Notes: generated by a model from the letters alone, not told the origin. DNA of 64,000 nucleotides from Trifolium pratense (GCF_020283565.1 NC_060064.1:19674337-19738336); one strand, 5' to 3'. Positions 24,748 to 37,000 are shown, counted from the stretch's first letter. Numbers and translations are program-made.

Positions 24748-27700
24748 ATGGCAGATCCTGCTAGTAATGGAGGTCTTGAGAGAGATATTGAACAAGTACT
24801 TTCTCCTAATTTTTTCTCTAATAAATTGTGTTACTCAAATGACAAAATTTTTTCACCTTGCATGTGGATGATGATAGTGTAAATTAAGATATGGTAAATG
24901 AGTTAAAGTATGTTCATAACAAAGACAAACCAAAATTTTAGGGTCATTGTCTTTATACATTTTTTTGTTTGTTTTCACCACTAGTATCCGGACCGCCTAA
25001 TCTGGTTCGGGGTCAGTTATGAAATAAAGTAGTTCTAGCCCCCTCCAGATCACATTTGCGAGGGATCGAATCGTGATCTTTTGTACTAAGTCTAGCGTCA
25101 ATCACCACTGGACCAATTGTTATTGTCTTTATACATTAATCACATTTAAATGTTATTATATGCATTGGCACTTAATCATGTGGTGCCAATTCATGTGGTG
25201 CCAATTTGGGTGGGCTAATTTAGTTTCTTCAAAAAAAATTATTTGATGATAAGGATGAAAATGGGAAGATAAAAATGTCATCTTTTAAGCCATTGCATGC
25301 AGTGTACAAAATCATAGTCATGAGAAAAAAATAGTTGAATAATTAAGAGTGGTGAATGAAGATGAAAGTGATAACTGTGAAAATAATTTTAGAAATTTCA
25401 CATAATTTTTTTATGTTATATTTTAGAGAAATGAATGGATTATATATGTGACTTCGATCTGATACCTCTCGATTCGCTTAGTTAGATGTTTTACCAACTA
25501 ACTAGAATTTGATGTATGTTTCAACTCTTTTTGAAGGCACTCATTATTTTGAAGAAAGGATCTCAGTTAATAAAGTACAGCCGAAAAGCGAAGCCGAAAG
25601 TTTGCCCTTTCAGACTCTCCTTGGTGAGGTTTTACTTATGACTTATGAATTGAATTTATCTCCACAGTTCTAGCTTAAGACTTTGGATTATTCGAGATCC
25701 ATTGTGAGTTCTAAATCTAGCACAAAAAATTTAGTGCCTCTATTAACATATGTATGATGAATTTACTATCTCTAACTAATTTCATATTTAGTGACATTAA
25801 CAGGATGAAACAACACTGATTTGGATTTCTCATAAAAGGGAAAGGACTCTAAAACTATCTTTGGTTTCGCGCATTATTCCTGGACAAAGAAGTGTAAGTT
25901 GAATGAATACTAATTGGTCATTGTTTTCGATCTCTTGAAGGTTTCTCATGTTTTTTATGACGATTCATTTGTAGATTGTCTTTAGAAGATATTTGCAGCC
26001 AGAAAAGGATTATCTTTCATTCTCACTTGTTTATAATAACGGAGAACGGACACTTGATTTGGTTAGAAAACATATTGGTAGTGTATTTTCAAATTTCTCC
26101 ATTTGATAAACATTTTGAATATGACGATTCTTTTTCCTCTTAATAATAGATATGCAAGGACAAAGCTGAGGCAGAGGTGTGGTTTGCAGGGCTTAAGGCA
26201 TTAATTTCCACTGGAAGGAATAATAAGCTAACTGAAAGTGAATTATCATATGTGAGTTTTAACAATAATCCATCTAATTATTATTTTCATTTGGTGGATA
26301 TTTTTTTTTTTTGCATGTAACTAAGATACTTTTTGAATTTTGGTTTTAGGATGGTGGTGATTTTATTTCAAATAGTCGCCCTTTCGGTGCAGCATTAGAG
26401 TTTACTACAAGCATTAATTCTCGTGGTAGGCTGTCGACTGATTCAAATCCTCGTGAGTTTTCATTGTATCGGACAAACTCAGATGTGGGGTTAGATCGTA
26501 CAATTATGCAAGGAAGGACAAGTATTGGAGATGGTTTTCGGGTTAGTGTGTCTAGTACACCTAGCTGTTCAAGTGTAGGATCAGGACCTGATGACATAGA
26601 GTCATTAGGAGATGTTTATATATGGGGAGAAGTTTGGGCCGATGTAGTTTCGCCTGATGGAACTGGCAATCAATTCCCTTCCACGACAGATGTATTGGTT
26701 CCTAAGCCTTTAGAGTCGAGTGTTGTTCTTGATGTTCAACAGATTGCGTCCGGTGTGCGTCACATGGCTTTAGTTACCAGGCAAGGAGAAGTTTTCACTT
26801 GGGGAGAGGAATCTGGTGGAAGACTTGGTCATGGAATCGATAAAGATTTCGGGCGCCCTCAACTTGTTGAGTTTCTAGCTGTTACTAATGTCGAGATTGT
26901 TGCATGTGGAGAGAATCATACATGTGCTGTATCAATTTCGGACGATCTATTCTCATGGGGTGATGGTAAATATAATGTTGGACTTCTCGGACATGGCACC
27001 GATGTTAGCCATTGGATACCAAAGAGAATTAGCGGTCCTTTGGAAGGACTTCAAGTTATATCTATTGCATGTGGTACATGGCATTCAGCATTGGCAACTT
27101 CTAACGGAAAACTTTTCACTTTCGGTGATGGAACATTTGGTGTATTGGGTCATGGAAATAGAGAGAGTGTTTCATATCCAAAAGAGGTTCAGTTGTTAAG
27201 TGGATTGAAGACTATTAAAGTTGCATGTGGAGTATGGCATACCGCGGCTATTGTAGAGGTTACTTTTCAATCAGGTTCAAATGTTTCATCTCGAAAGCTC
27301 TTCACTTGGGGAGACGGAGACAAATATCGTTTAGGACATGGAAACAAGGAAACATACCTTCAACCTACTTGTGTCTCAACACTCATTGAATATAATTTCC
27401 ACCAGATTGCATGTGGACACACTATGACTATTGCTCTCACTACTTCTGGACATTTATTTACTATGGGAGGCACTGAACATGGTCAACTAGGAAATTCTTC
27501 GTCCGATGGAAAAATACCTATACTAGTACAAGACACATTGGTGGGTGAATTTGTTGAGGAAATATCATGTGGAGCTCATCATGTTGCTGCTTTGACTTCA
27601 AGGAGTGAATTATTTACTTGGGGTAAAGGTGCAAATGGAAGATTGGGACATGGAGATATAGATAATAGAAAATCACCTACATTGGTTGAAGCCTTGAAAG

Positions 27701-29550
27701 AAAGGCATGTCAAAAACATTTCTTGCGGCTCAAGTTTCACGTCTTGCATATGTATTCATAAGTGGGTATCTGGAGTTGACCAATCCGCTTGCACCGGTTG
27801 TAGACAACCGTTTGGTTTTACTAGGAAAAGGCATAATTGTTATAATTGCGGATTAGTACATTGTCATGGTTGTAGTTCAAGAAAAGTTATGAAAGCTGCA
27901 TTGGCTCCAACACCAGGAAAGCCTCACCGTGTATGTGATTCTTGCTACGCTAAGCTTAAAGCTGTTGAGGCAAACGCGGCTGCAAATCTTAACAGAAAAA
28001 TTACTACTACACAACCTCGCAGTTCTATCGATGGAAGGGAAAGATTTGGCCAAGGTGAAATAATTAGGTCTACAAAAATTCTTTTTCCGCCTTTCTCAAG
28101 CTCAGAACCATTAAAATATCTTGAGATGAGGACTAATATGCTCGGAAATCCTTCCATGCTATCACCTTCTCAAATTCCATCACTTACACAAATGAAAGAC
28201 ATGTCATTTCCAAGTTCAACAACTCCCATTCAAAATGGTATGAGGCTTAATATAGCTCCATCTCCACCAGCAACTCCACCTCTTAGTTCAAGATCAGTAT
28301 CCCCGTATGCGAGAAGGCCAAGTCCGCCACGTTCTTCCAATCCGGGATTTTCAAGAAGTCTTATCGATAGCTTGAAGAAGACAAATGAGCTTTTGAACCA
28401 AGAAGTCTCAAAATTGCAGAACCAAGTAGATCCATTTACTACACTTTTGCTTCTTTTTTTTTTTTTGTTTTTGTGTAAATTCCCTTAAAAAAAACTCATC
28501 ATTGATAAGTTTATGAAAAAATTGTTTTTATTTAGAATCGAAGTTTGAAGCAAAAAAGTATCATGGAAATTCAAAAGCTACAGAAAAACATTAAGGATAC
28601 CACCTCATTGGCTGAAGAAGAATCTTCTAAACATAAAGCAGCCAAAGAAAATCTCGAGTCCATCATAGTTCAGGTACCTTTATATTTTTCTTAAATATTT
28701 CATTGTTTTACATATTGAACAATGATAATGATAAATAGGTAACTTGCTTATGAATTTATCCAGATCAAGGAAATGGCTGAGCAATTTCCACCAGAAGTTT
28801 TAGAGAGTGAAAAATTTAAAAACATGCTTATTCAAGCTGAAAATTTTCTAAATGGAAATTCAAAATCGGAAACAGAAGAAACATCTTCTGTCGTACCATC
28901 AAATTTGGACTCTGAGCAACAAAGTGAACCTGTTTCAAACAATGGTTCACATAAACAGAAAGAACGAATAGAAGAAAATAATGAAGCTGCAGAAGTTAAT
29001 CCATCTCAGGATGCTGGAAATGTCTTTCAAGAAAGCAATGGAGCATCTTCGTCTAATACTGAATCAACAACGGCACCATCACAAAGCTCTGAAAATAATT
29101 CAAAATCATTGAACCCTTCAAGATCAATGAACGAAGGAGAAAATCAAATCATTGAACAATTCGAACCAGGCGTTTATGTGACACTAATAGTAAAGCCTAA
29201 TGGTAACAAAATTTTCAAACGTGTTAGATTCAGGTACTACTACTGTTACTTGTTCATCCAACAAATTCTATATTTTCAATTTCTTTGTTTGATGTTTTCA
29301 TAATGTATATTTTTAATGCAGTAAAAGAAGGTTTCATGAACATCAAGCAGAAGAATGGTGGAATACAAACAAAGATAGGGTGCTTCGGAGATATAGTCCG
29401 CAAGCAAAAAATCTTCAAGGTGTAGCGGCGTCATCTAGTAGTACTCCTCCACCACCTGCTGGAGAAAACATTAATCCTGAAGGTGTGGCGTCATCTAGTA
29501 GTACTCCTCCACCACCTACTGAAGAAAACATTGAGGCAACACCTTCTTAA
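24748..29550 (+). CDS. PH-RCC1-FYVE-BRX domain protein (PRAF/RLD family)
   Basis: Nine exons (24748-24795, 25537-25623, 25804-25893, 25975-26061, 26150-26251, 26350-28425, 28536-28673, 28764-29233, 29322-29550) give 1108 codons, the family's usual length. The PH domain spans about residues 15-135 (exons 1-5). RCC1 repeats with W-G-x-G and G-x-x-x-x-L-G-H-G motifs run from about 225 to 610. A FYVE zinc finger at about 615-675 has the plant-type [10 protein letters not shown] core with all eight zinc cysteines apparent. A coiled coil lies at about 807-875, and a BRX domain (P-G-V-Y-V-T to E-E-W-W) at about 1008-1060. Family members bind phosphoinositides, act on trafficking, and some (RLDs) work with LAZY proteins in auxin-linked gravity responses; which subgroup this is cannot be decided here. 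The in-frame ATG was chosen over an out-of-frame ATG four bases upstream. Confidence 0.95.
24963..25121 (-). mobile_element. Full-length tRNA-derived SINE in PRAF intron 1
   Basis: On the minus strand the element begins near 25121 with an A box (TGGTCCAGTGGTGATTGACG) and, about 35 bases on, a B box (GATTCGATCCC). It ends in an A-rich tail (plus-strand T/G run at 24961-24977). The 16-base sequence ATTGTCTTTATACATT occurs directly on both sides (24946-24961 and 25122-25137), a clear target-site duplication. Confidence 0.85.
29419..29533 (+). repeat. In-frame tandem duplication in the PRAF C-terminal tail
   Basis: The stretch coding for [18 protein letters not shown] is repeated immediately as [17 protein letters not shown], with a unit of about 60 bases. 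It adds a second Ser/Pro-rich segment after the BRX domain without breaking the frame. Confidence 0.9.
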
Positions 29551-30205
29551 ACTTAAATCTTAGTCTTCATAGGCATCATGTTCATGTTAGTTAATTTGAT
29601 GAAATGATAAGGTATATAAGCATTGTTTAACTTACAAAGTGTAGTAAAAGTTTGTAAATTCATTTATTCTTGTAAATCAATCATTTCATTGTTCCACTCT
29701 TTTTTTAGGGTAAATGACTTTTTACCGATGCAAAGTTAGGGAAATTTCATTTACCCCTGCGCAATTTTTTTTTTTGTTTACCCCCTGCAATGCGAAGATT
29801 CTCTCATTTTGCCCCTTAGGTGGACAACAAAGCATCTGACTGTGCACATTCGATGACGTGGCATGCACACATGGAAATACATTTAATTTATATTTATTTT
29901 TTAAAATTTCACGTCGGTTAATAATTTTTTATTTTTTTCAAAAGATAATAATTTTTCTTTCAAAGGACAAATTTGATTGTGTTATTCATCCTCCTATTTT
30001 TACCCCTCCAATGAAATTTAATTTGGATAAATGTAATGTTGCATCATATTTTCCTGATGATCCGCCGGAATCAACCGACCTCCCATCATTTTCTCACAAC
30101 GGCTCAAATTTTGCGTTAAACTTTAAAAAGAAATTTACTGAATATGATGTGAAAATCAGATTTAAAAGTTTATGATTTTCTTGAACACCACTTTTTCTTC
30201 TGGAC
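29551..30205. other. PRAF 3' flank with dispersed repeat
   Basis: From 29707 to 29870 the phrases GGGTAAATGACTTTTTACC, CATTTACCCCTGC and TTTGCCCCTTAGGTGGAC belong to a dispersed plant repeat related in style to 56907-57345. The frame at about 29970-30175 encodes H-P-P-I-F-T-P-P-M-K-F-N but is too short and isolated to assign. Confidence 0.4.
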
Positions 30206-30618
30206 TTCTGAATCATAATTGCTAAGATTAAAAGTTGGAGTACAAATAATGTTGCTGAGAAACATTGATCAATCTTTAGGATTACGCAATGGTACACAGT
30301 TGATAATTACGTACAAAAATGGGAACATATGTCGTTGAAGGTAGAGTGATATCCGACAACAATATTGGTGAAAATGTTTTTATTCCCGGGTTATCATTGA
30401 CTCATTCAGACAAAAGAATCTCTTTTAAATTTCAACGTAGACAGTTTTCATTGGTTGTTTCATTTGCTGTGACTATCAACAAGATTCAGGACCAATCACT
30501 TAAATAGGTTGACGTATATTTTCCACCGTCAATTTTCTCTCATGGGCAACTATATGTTGTAATGTCAAGAGTGACTTGCAGGAAAAACTTGAAAATATTG
30601 ATAACCGATAAAAAATGA
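30206..30618 (+). pseudogene. Helitron helicase (Pif1-like) C-terminal remnant
   Basis: In two frames the sequence encodes M-L-L-R-N-I-D-Q-S-L-G-L-R-N-G-T-Q-L-I-I-T, then V-I-S-D-N-N-I-G-E-N-V-F-I-P, F-K-F-Q-R-R-Q-F, and H-G-Q-L-Y-V-V-M-S-R-V-T. These are the final conserved motifs of the helicase domain of plant Helitron Rep/helicase proteins. A frameshift near 30318 and an in-frame stop after Q-S-L-K break it. The Rep part is absent. Confidence 0.85.
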
Positions 30619-30705
30619 GAATAGATGGACTAAAAATGTGATTTATAAAAAAGGATTCCATAATGGTTAGTAATTAATTTGTACCGAATATTTTCATATT
30701 TATCA

Positions 30706-30960
30706 TCACTATATATAAAGAGAATATATGAGTTTTTTTGACATAGATTTTTCATAATACCAACAATACCCTTGATGTTTTTAGTAGCAACAATAATCTT
30801 TTATTAACAAACTCACCTTAACATAAGAGACACATTTTTTTAGCAACAAAAATATTTTATTAACAAAAATTCTTTTTGTAACCCTTATTTTTAGTTATAT
30901 TTTTAGTTATTATATATATTGTTTCCTTAAAAAAAAAGTTATTATATATTGTTATTATTA
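30706..30960 (+). mobile_element. Helitron-like 5' end upstream of RAPTOR copy 1
   Basis: A followed by TCACTATATATAAAGAGAATATATGAG matches the 5' end of the Helitron at 15653 (stated in two blocks: TCACTATATATAAAG and AGAATATATGAG). A further shared block (TTTTATTAACAAACTCACC) lies about 100 bases on. No hairpin/CTRR end was found before the RAPTOR start codon, so the 3' end is missing or further away. Confidence 0.5.
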
Positions 30961-31035
30961 TATTGTTGAAATTGAAACCCTAGTTTTGTCTCTTTGTGAT
31001 TCTCCTATTTTTTTAATCTCTATAGTTAAAATTTA

Positions 31036-34000
31036 ATGGCGTCACGTTTTTCCAAATCAACTGTCGTCACAGTTCCGAATTACCACGACGGTTCCACCGT
31101 AACTGCTTTTCCGTTATCTGCTTCCGCCGCCACCGCCTCCGCCATAAACAATGACAGCGATTTCACTTCCGTTCCTCACCACCGTGATTCCGAATTCGCC
31201 GCTGAAAATAGTAGTAGCACTACCACCACTACCATGGCTTATTATTTACCGCATACAAGTTTCTTCAAAGGACTTCATCACGACGCATTTGAGCTTGAAC
31301 TTCCTAAAGGTCCTTCTGATAGTGATTTGGTCTCGAAATGGCGACCGAAGGATAAAGTATGCTGTTACATTGAGTTTAATTTCATGCTTTTGTTTTTTAT
31401 TCGGTTGTTTAAAGAATCTTGCTCTGTGTTTTCTTTTTTCTGCATTTTTTATGTGATGAATTTGTGTGATTCAAGATTTTCTTGTTGTTTGAGTGGAAAT
31501 TAGTGCATTGTAAATTTAGAAAGTGTACAAAGAAAAGATTTTTAGGCCTTTTACTTGCCTTTGTGCAATAGAAATAGTGTTAAGTTTGATTCTTGTGTGT
31601 GGAGAAAACATGGTTAGGAGCTATGTTGTTAATCTCAGATAGCGGTACAGAGTGGTATTGCAGCCAGCGGGATAGCCGCAGTTCTAAAGACTGAAAAACA
31701 GAGGAACCCAAAGAACAAAGAACATAAACTAAACCACTATAGCAAAACCCAATATAACTTAACTACTAATCAAAGAACAAAGAAGAACATAAGAACCCAA
31801 AGAACAGAGGAACCCAAAGAGGAAAGGACAGTAAAAGTGGTCTTTGCATGCAAAAGAAGGCGAGAAATAGGAGGAGGAGGTTTTTGTAGTTAGTAGGAGT
31901 GGCCTTCACAGTTTGCACACACAGAAGGTCACACAAAACAAGATGTGAGCTTCACAACAAGTGTAAAATATGTCACTAATAGTTAATCAAAATGACCGAT
32001 ATACCCTTAAGAAAATACAAATGGTTTAAAATGATTGGCATTTAAGGGATTTCCTGTCTTGAACCCTAATGCAAAGGTGAAGAAGTGATTGGGCCGCCAT
32101 TGTGACCCAGTTTCGCCACAATTTGCCACTGCAAAAGCCACACCTGTTCACTGGCCGAATGTGTCGCAGTTACCACCGCACCGCTACTCCGCAATCACCC
32201 GCTTAGGAGGGGAGAACCCACTTTGTGTATCCAACCAGTTCATCAACAAAGATTAGTCACTCTTAAATAAAAGAGTATACTAAGTAAATATACATGGTAA
32301 ATTGAATGTTCCAGATGCACTTGGTACAATAGTTGCTGTCAAGATCGCGAGTTAAATCGTAAGATCGGATGACTTTGCTATGCCTGGACGAGACATATTG
32401 CATATAAGATCGGATTTCAGTAGGATCGTAGTGAGATTGTGCGAAAGATCACTAGAGCGATCGAGATTGCTGAGATTGCATGTCAGATCGGATTTCAGTA
32501 CGATCAAGGTCGGGTTGCGCAGCCCATTTTCGTAAACCAATCCGTTCCCTAAAACAATCATTCTTTCAATCATCCTTGCTTGTCCAAACCAATCTCTCTT
32601 GGGCATCTCAACCCTCTTTGCTTTTGTGCTCATCTTTCTTGATCTCTCTTCACATTTGGCTGGCAGCAACATTATTTTCAACTTGTAGCAGGGGTGACTG
32701 GTTCTCCAGCCTTCTGTGCCGATTTTGATGCCCCATAAGTGACCCCTTCTGTCTCTAGGTTAGGGAAGAGGAGATAAAGTTTGACCCAATAGATGGTGGT
32801 GTTTTAGTGGATGTGAGCATAACATTCCTCGTAAAATTAATATAGATCTGGTAAAATATTATCATTGGGAATATTTTTAGCATTACTAATATTAATTGTT
32901 AATGTTACAAATAAAAACATACATATTTGATATTTTGTATGCATTATATTATAATTTATATATATGAGAGTGATTTTCACTGTTGAATATTTAGATATAT
33001 TGGTATAATTTTCATTTTGGTAGGATATTACGATCCTTGTTACAATCTTACGTATTACGATCTTGCTACCCCAAATTGATCCTAGGTAATTATTTTGGTA
33101 GGATCTTACGGTCCTTGTTAGAATCTTACATTTTTCGATCTTGCTAAATTCTAGGCAAGATCTATCTTGACAACATTGGGTACAATGGATAATCCTTATA
33201 TCCTTATGGAGACTTGTGAAGGAAGAAAGAGATTATTCTTTTGAAAATAACGTTAAATTTCTTGCTGTATTTGTAACTAGTGGCCATCTGTGTTGATGTA
33301 GGAGGATTTCTTCTGTATTTTATTATTTTAGTTAGATTTAGTTTTGTTATATTTTAGGTTGATTCCTTATTTTTATATTTTAGGTAGATTTGTAATTTTT
33401 ATTTAGCTAGGTTTGTTGTTTTTATTTTTACAATCTTTTAGCAGATTTGTTATTTTTATTTTTCACTACTATTTAAGCTAAATTATTGTAGCCTTAAAGA
33501 AAACCTTTTGATTCAACAAAAATTCAGAGATTTTTCTCAAATTTGGTGGATTCCAAATTACTCTTTCGGTGGACTCCGAAACCCTATTTTGACAAGTTTG
33601 TGTTTGCGGCTTGTCTTTATCCATTAGGTTTAGCGTTTTGCTAACCTAGCGCTTCCGTACTGCGTCAGTTGGTATCAGAGCAGGTTTCCCCTGTTCTTTT
33701 CTAACGTGATCAGATGGGAGATCAACCGGTGACGAAAGCAGAGTTTTACGGTGCCATGACGGCTTTAACCGCGGCCATCACAGCTCTGACAACACAGGTG
33801 ACAACGTTATCCAACAACAACCGAAACTACAACAGCAATAGAAACAATAACAACAACAGAAACGGCGACAACAACCGCAACAACCCATCTACTGATGACT
33901 CGAGTTCTGAGGATGAGGAAGTTGTGTCCGAAGAGGGAGGTGAAGATAATCCAACTAGTATAAAAAAAATTATCTTGTGCAAGTCCGGCGATCCACAACT

Positions 34001-37000
34001 CGATGTCGACCTACCTGTGGCGGCTCCGTCTAAGCCAGATGTATTTGTGCGAAATCCGGCAACAACCTCACCGCCACTAGGACCTCCAGACATTAGGATG
34101 CAGGCGGCGACTTCCATCTCAGCAAAACCGCCGCATCACAGCCGTCACATTGAACTCAAGGATTTGCTTATAGATCAGGTTCAATTCGGATTTTACCTTA
34201 AACCTTATGGTTTAGGCACTAGCTCAAACATGTTAACTGAGTTGGGTCAAATACCCTTTTGTGATAAATTTCAAATTCTATGTTCTATCTTTGAGCAATG
34301 GAACCCCGGTGGTTATTTGGATGTGTTGACACGAGACAGGTCCTCTCACTTAATTCAATGGGATCCAGGAGGGTGGTCTCTTGTTCATTGGAGGAGTCAA
34401 CCTGCAAAGGAAGCTCTTTATCAAGACGAGAACTCGGGGTCGAGTTCTTTTGAGGTAGAGGAGACTGATGTAGGAGGATTTCTTCTGTATTTTATTATTT
34501 TAGTTAGATTTAGTTTTGTTATATTTTAGGTTGATTCCTTATTTTTATATTTTAGGTAGATTTGTAATTTTTATTTAGCTAGGTTTGTTGTTTTTATTTT
34601 TACAATCTTTTAGCAGATTTGTTATTTTTATTTTTCACTACTATTTAAGCTAAATTATTGTAGCCTTAAAGAAAACCTTTTGATTCAACAAAAATTCAGA
34701 GATTTTTCTCAAATTTGGTGGATTCCAAATTACTCTTTCGGTGGACTCCGAAACCCTATTTTGACAAGTTTGTGTTTGCGGCTTGTCTTTATCCATTAGG
34801 TTTAGCGTTTTGCTAACCTAGCGCTTCCGTACTGCGTCATGTGTGGTCTAATTTTTCTTTTATTTTAAGTTGTGTAAAATATTATATTTTAGATTTTTTA
34901 TATATCTCTTTTTTATGAATTTTGTTGTGGTCCAATTTTTCTATTATGTTAAGTTGTGTAAAATATTATATTTTAGATTTTTTATATATCTCTTTTTTAT
35001 GAATTTTGTTGAAGAAATATGGAGAGATGTATAAAGTGAAAGAATGGAACAAATGAATAGAAACTTTTATAGTTGGTTTTGGAAGTTAAAAAAAGTAGTT
35101 TATTTTGGAAGTTATTAAAGAAAAGTGTGAATAAAAAAAATAAAAATTAATAAGGGTATTTTGGGATTTTTTAAAAAAGGCTACACCAAAAGAGAAGTTT
35201 TCCCTTTATTATTGGTATAGATAACATAACGTAACAAATCTGAATTGTGCCAAAACACTAGTGGTTTTTATAGTGACAGTGTCTAGCATGATTGTTTTCC
35301 ATCCTATAGAAAAAAGACACCCGGCTTATTTTTGTGTTACCTATTTTGGTTTGGGGGAAGGGTAGCTCAAATCACATAAATTTATTTAATATTCTGCTGT
35401 AACCGGGAATTTGTTGATATACTGTCACTTTATAGTTTTTCCTAATTAGAATAAATTTTCGTTTGAAGTGTCTGTTTTTTCCTTCTAAAATGTTATAATC
35501 AATGTCTCTGAAAGAACCGTATATATTTAAGACACATTCTTTGATTTAACCCCTAATTTTGTTGTGCAGATAAAGACAAGATTTGTAGCTCTAGTATTAT
35601 GTTTAAACATTGGTGTTGATCCACCTGATGTAATAAAGATATCCCCTTGTGCCAGAATGGAGTGCTGGATAGGTCTCTTGTTACATTTCTTATCTCATTT
35701 GTTTTTGAAACTTTTGTTTTCATTATTTCTGCTATAAGTTATTCCCTCCATTCCTGATCTTTGGTCCTTTAAGCATTTTAATATTGTCCCACAATTTTGG
35801 TTCTTTTAGAAAACCAAGACACAATTAATGATGTTTTTCCTTTTGTACCCTTACAAAAACCAAATGCATGCATTAAATGAATTTTACTTTTATTAAATAA
35901 ATAAATCTAAGGGTAAAAATGTATAATTCTATCTAAATTAATAATTATTTCTTAATGTGTGCTCATACCTAAAAGGACAAAATATTAGGGACAGAGGGAG
36001 TACTTCCTATTTTTGGCATTTCTTCATGTTCAGTTAATGTTTGGAATTAGCTTTTGTCTTTGTGTCAACCCTCCGGTTCCCATTGGAATGGGGGGTCCTG
36101 GTAATCCAGAGTTCGCTTGTGAGGTAAGTAAAATCTGGCTAAGAATTGTTCCTCCCAGAAATCAATTGTAAATGAATTTTCTTGCAGTAAGGCATATAAC
36201 TGCATGCTGTTTTGCGCTTATTTATGATTGTTGGACTCCCATAAATCAATTGTGATTTCTGCATTTACATGTCTTATCCAATTTTTTTCCACTCTACGCT
36301 TGTTTACTCCCAGCTTAACTGTGTAATTGCAGCTTTTTTATTGAGAAATATAAATAAAATGATTAAGTAAGACCTTTGTAGTATGTTAAAATTCTGCACG
36401 TTTACGACTGTGGTTATTGGCTCAAATAACCTTTGATGCCTTGCTTTCTGAATGCTGCAGATCCTTTTTCTATGGCACCACAAAAGGCATTAGAGTTGAT
36501 TGGAAATTCTTTAACCAGTCAGTATGAAAGATGGCAACCAAAGGTGGGAATGTTTAGCTTGCTAACCTCATACACATATAAGCTTTTTAAATTGTTTTTT
36601 AGCTGACCTTGTAGCTATGTTTACAGGCACGCTATAAGTGTCAACTTGACCCAACATTGGAAGCGGTGAAAAAGCTTTGTACTACATGTCGTAGTTTTGC
36701 AAAGTCGGAAAGAGTGTTGTTCCATTACAATGGGCATGGTGTGCCATATCCAACTCCTAATGGTAAAATTTGGGTCTACAATAAGGTCAATTTTCTTCCT
36801 TTTTATCTTTCAAATCAATTAGTTGTCCAATATGGTGTGTGCCGAAGCCAACACTTAGTGGTGAACTTTGGGTCTTCAATAATGTCAATTTTCTTCCTTT
36901 TATCTTTCAAACCAATTAGTTATCCAAAAATAAATGTCAGTTGTCACTCTGTCCTTGGTGGAAATACTTGACCAGTAGGCAGGGATCTTGCTTCATATTT

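Larger units (their letters stand above)
33294..34839 (+). mobile_element. Small LTR retrotransposon with identical LTRs, in RAPTOR copy 1 intron 1
   Basis: Two 374-bp LTRs (33294-33667 and 34466-34839) start TGATGTAGG and end TGCGTCA. As read base by base they are identical. TGTGT flanks both sides (33289-33293 and 34840-34844), a 5-bp target duplication. A primer-binding site matches the initiator-tRNA-Met type. The internal region is only 798 bp, with a gag-like ORF and no protease, RT or integrase, so the element must be moved by another element. The segment before the 3' LTR (GAACTCGGGGTCGAGTTC, then TGAGGTAGAGGAGAC) resembles the end of gypsy polyprotein elements. This suggests a deletion derivative of a Ty3/gypsy element. 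Confidence 0.92.

Noticed and set aside
31630..31690. GC-rich ATAGCGGTACAGAG / GGGATAGCCGCAG phrases, possible small RNA or hairpin
   Set aside because: Similar CGGCCGCTAT-type phrases occur at 18990-19080 and 59740-59830, consistent with a dispersed repeat; no stable structure could be established by eye.
32352..32728. Overlapping frames on both strands in RAPTOR intron 1, with repeated AGATCGGATTTCAGTA
   Set aside because: The same sequence exists in copy 2 intron 1 with different frames, so it is shared intron sequence, not coding.
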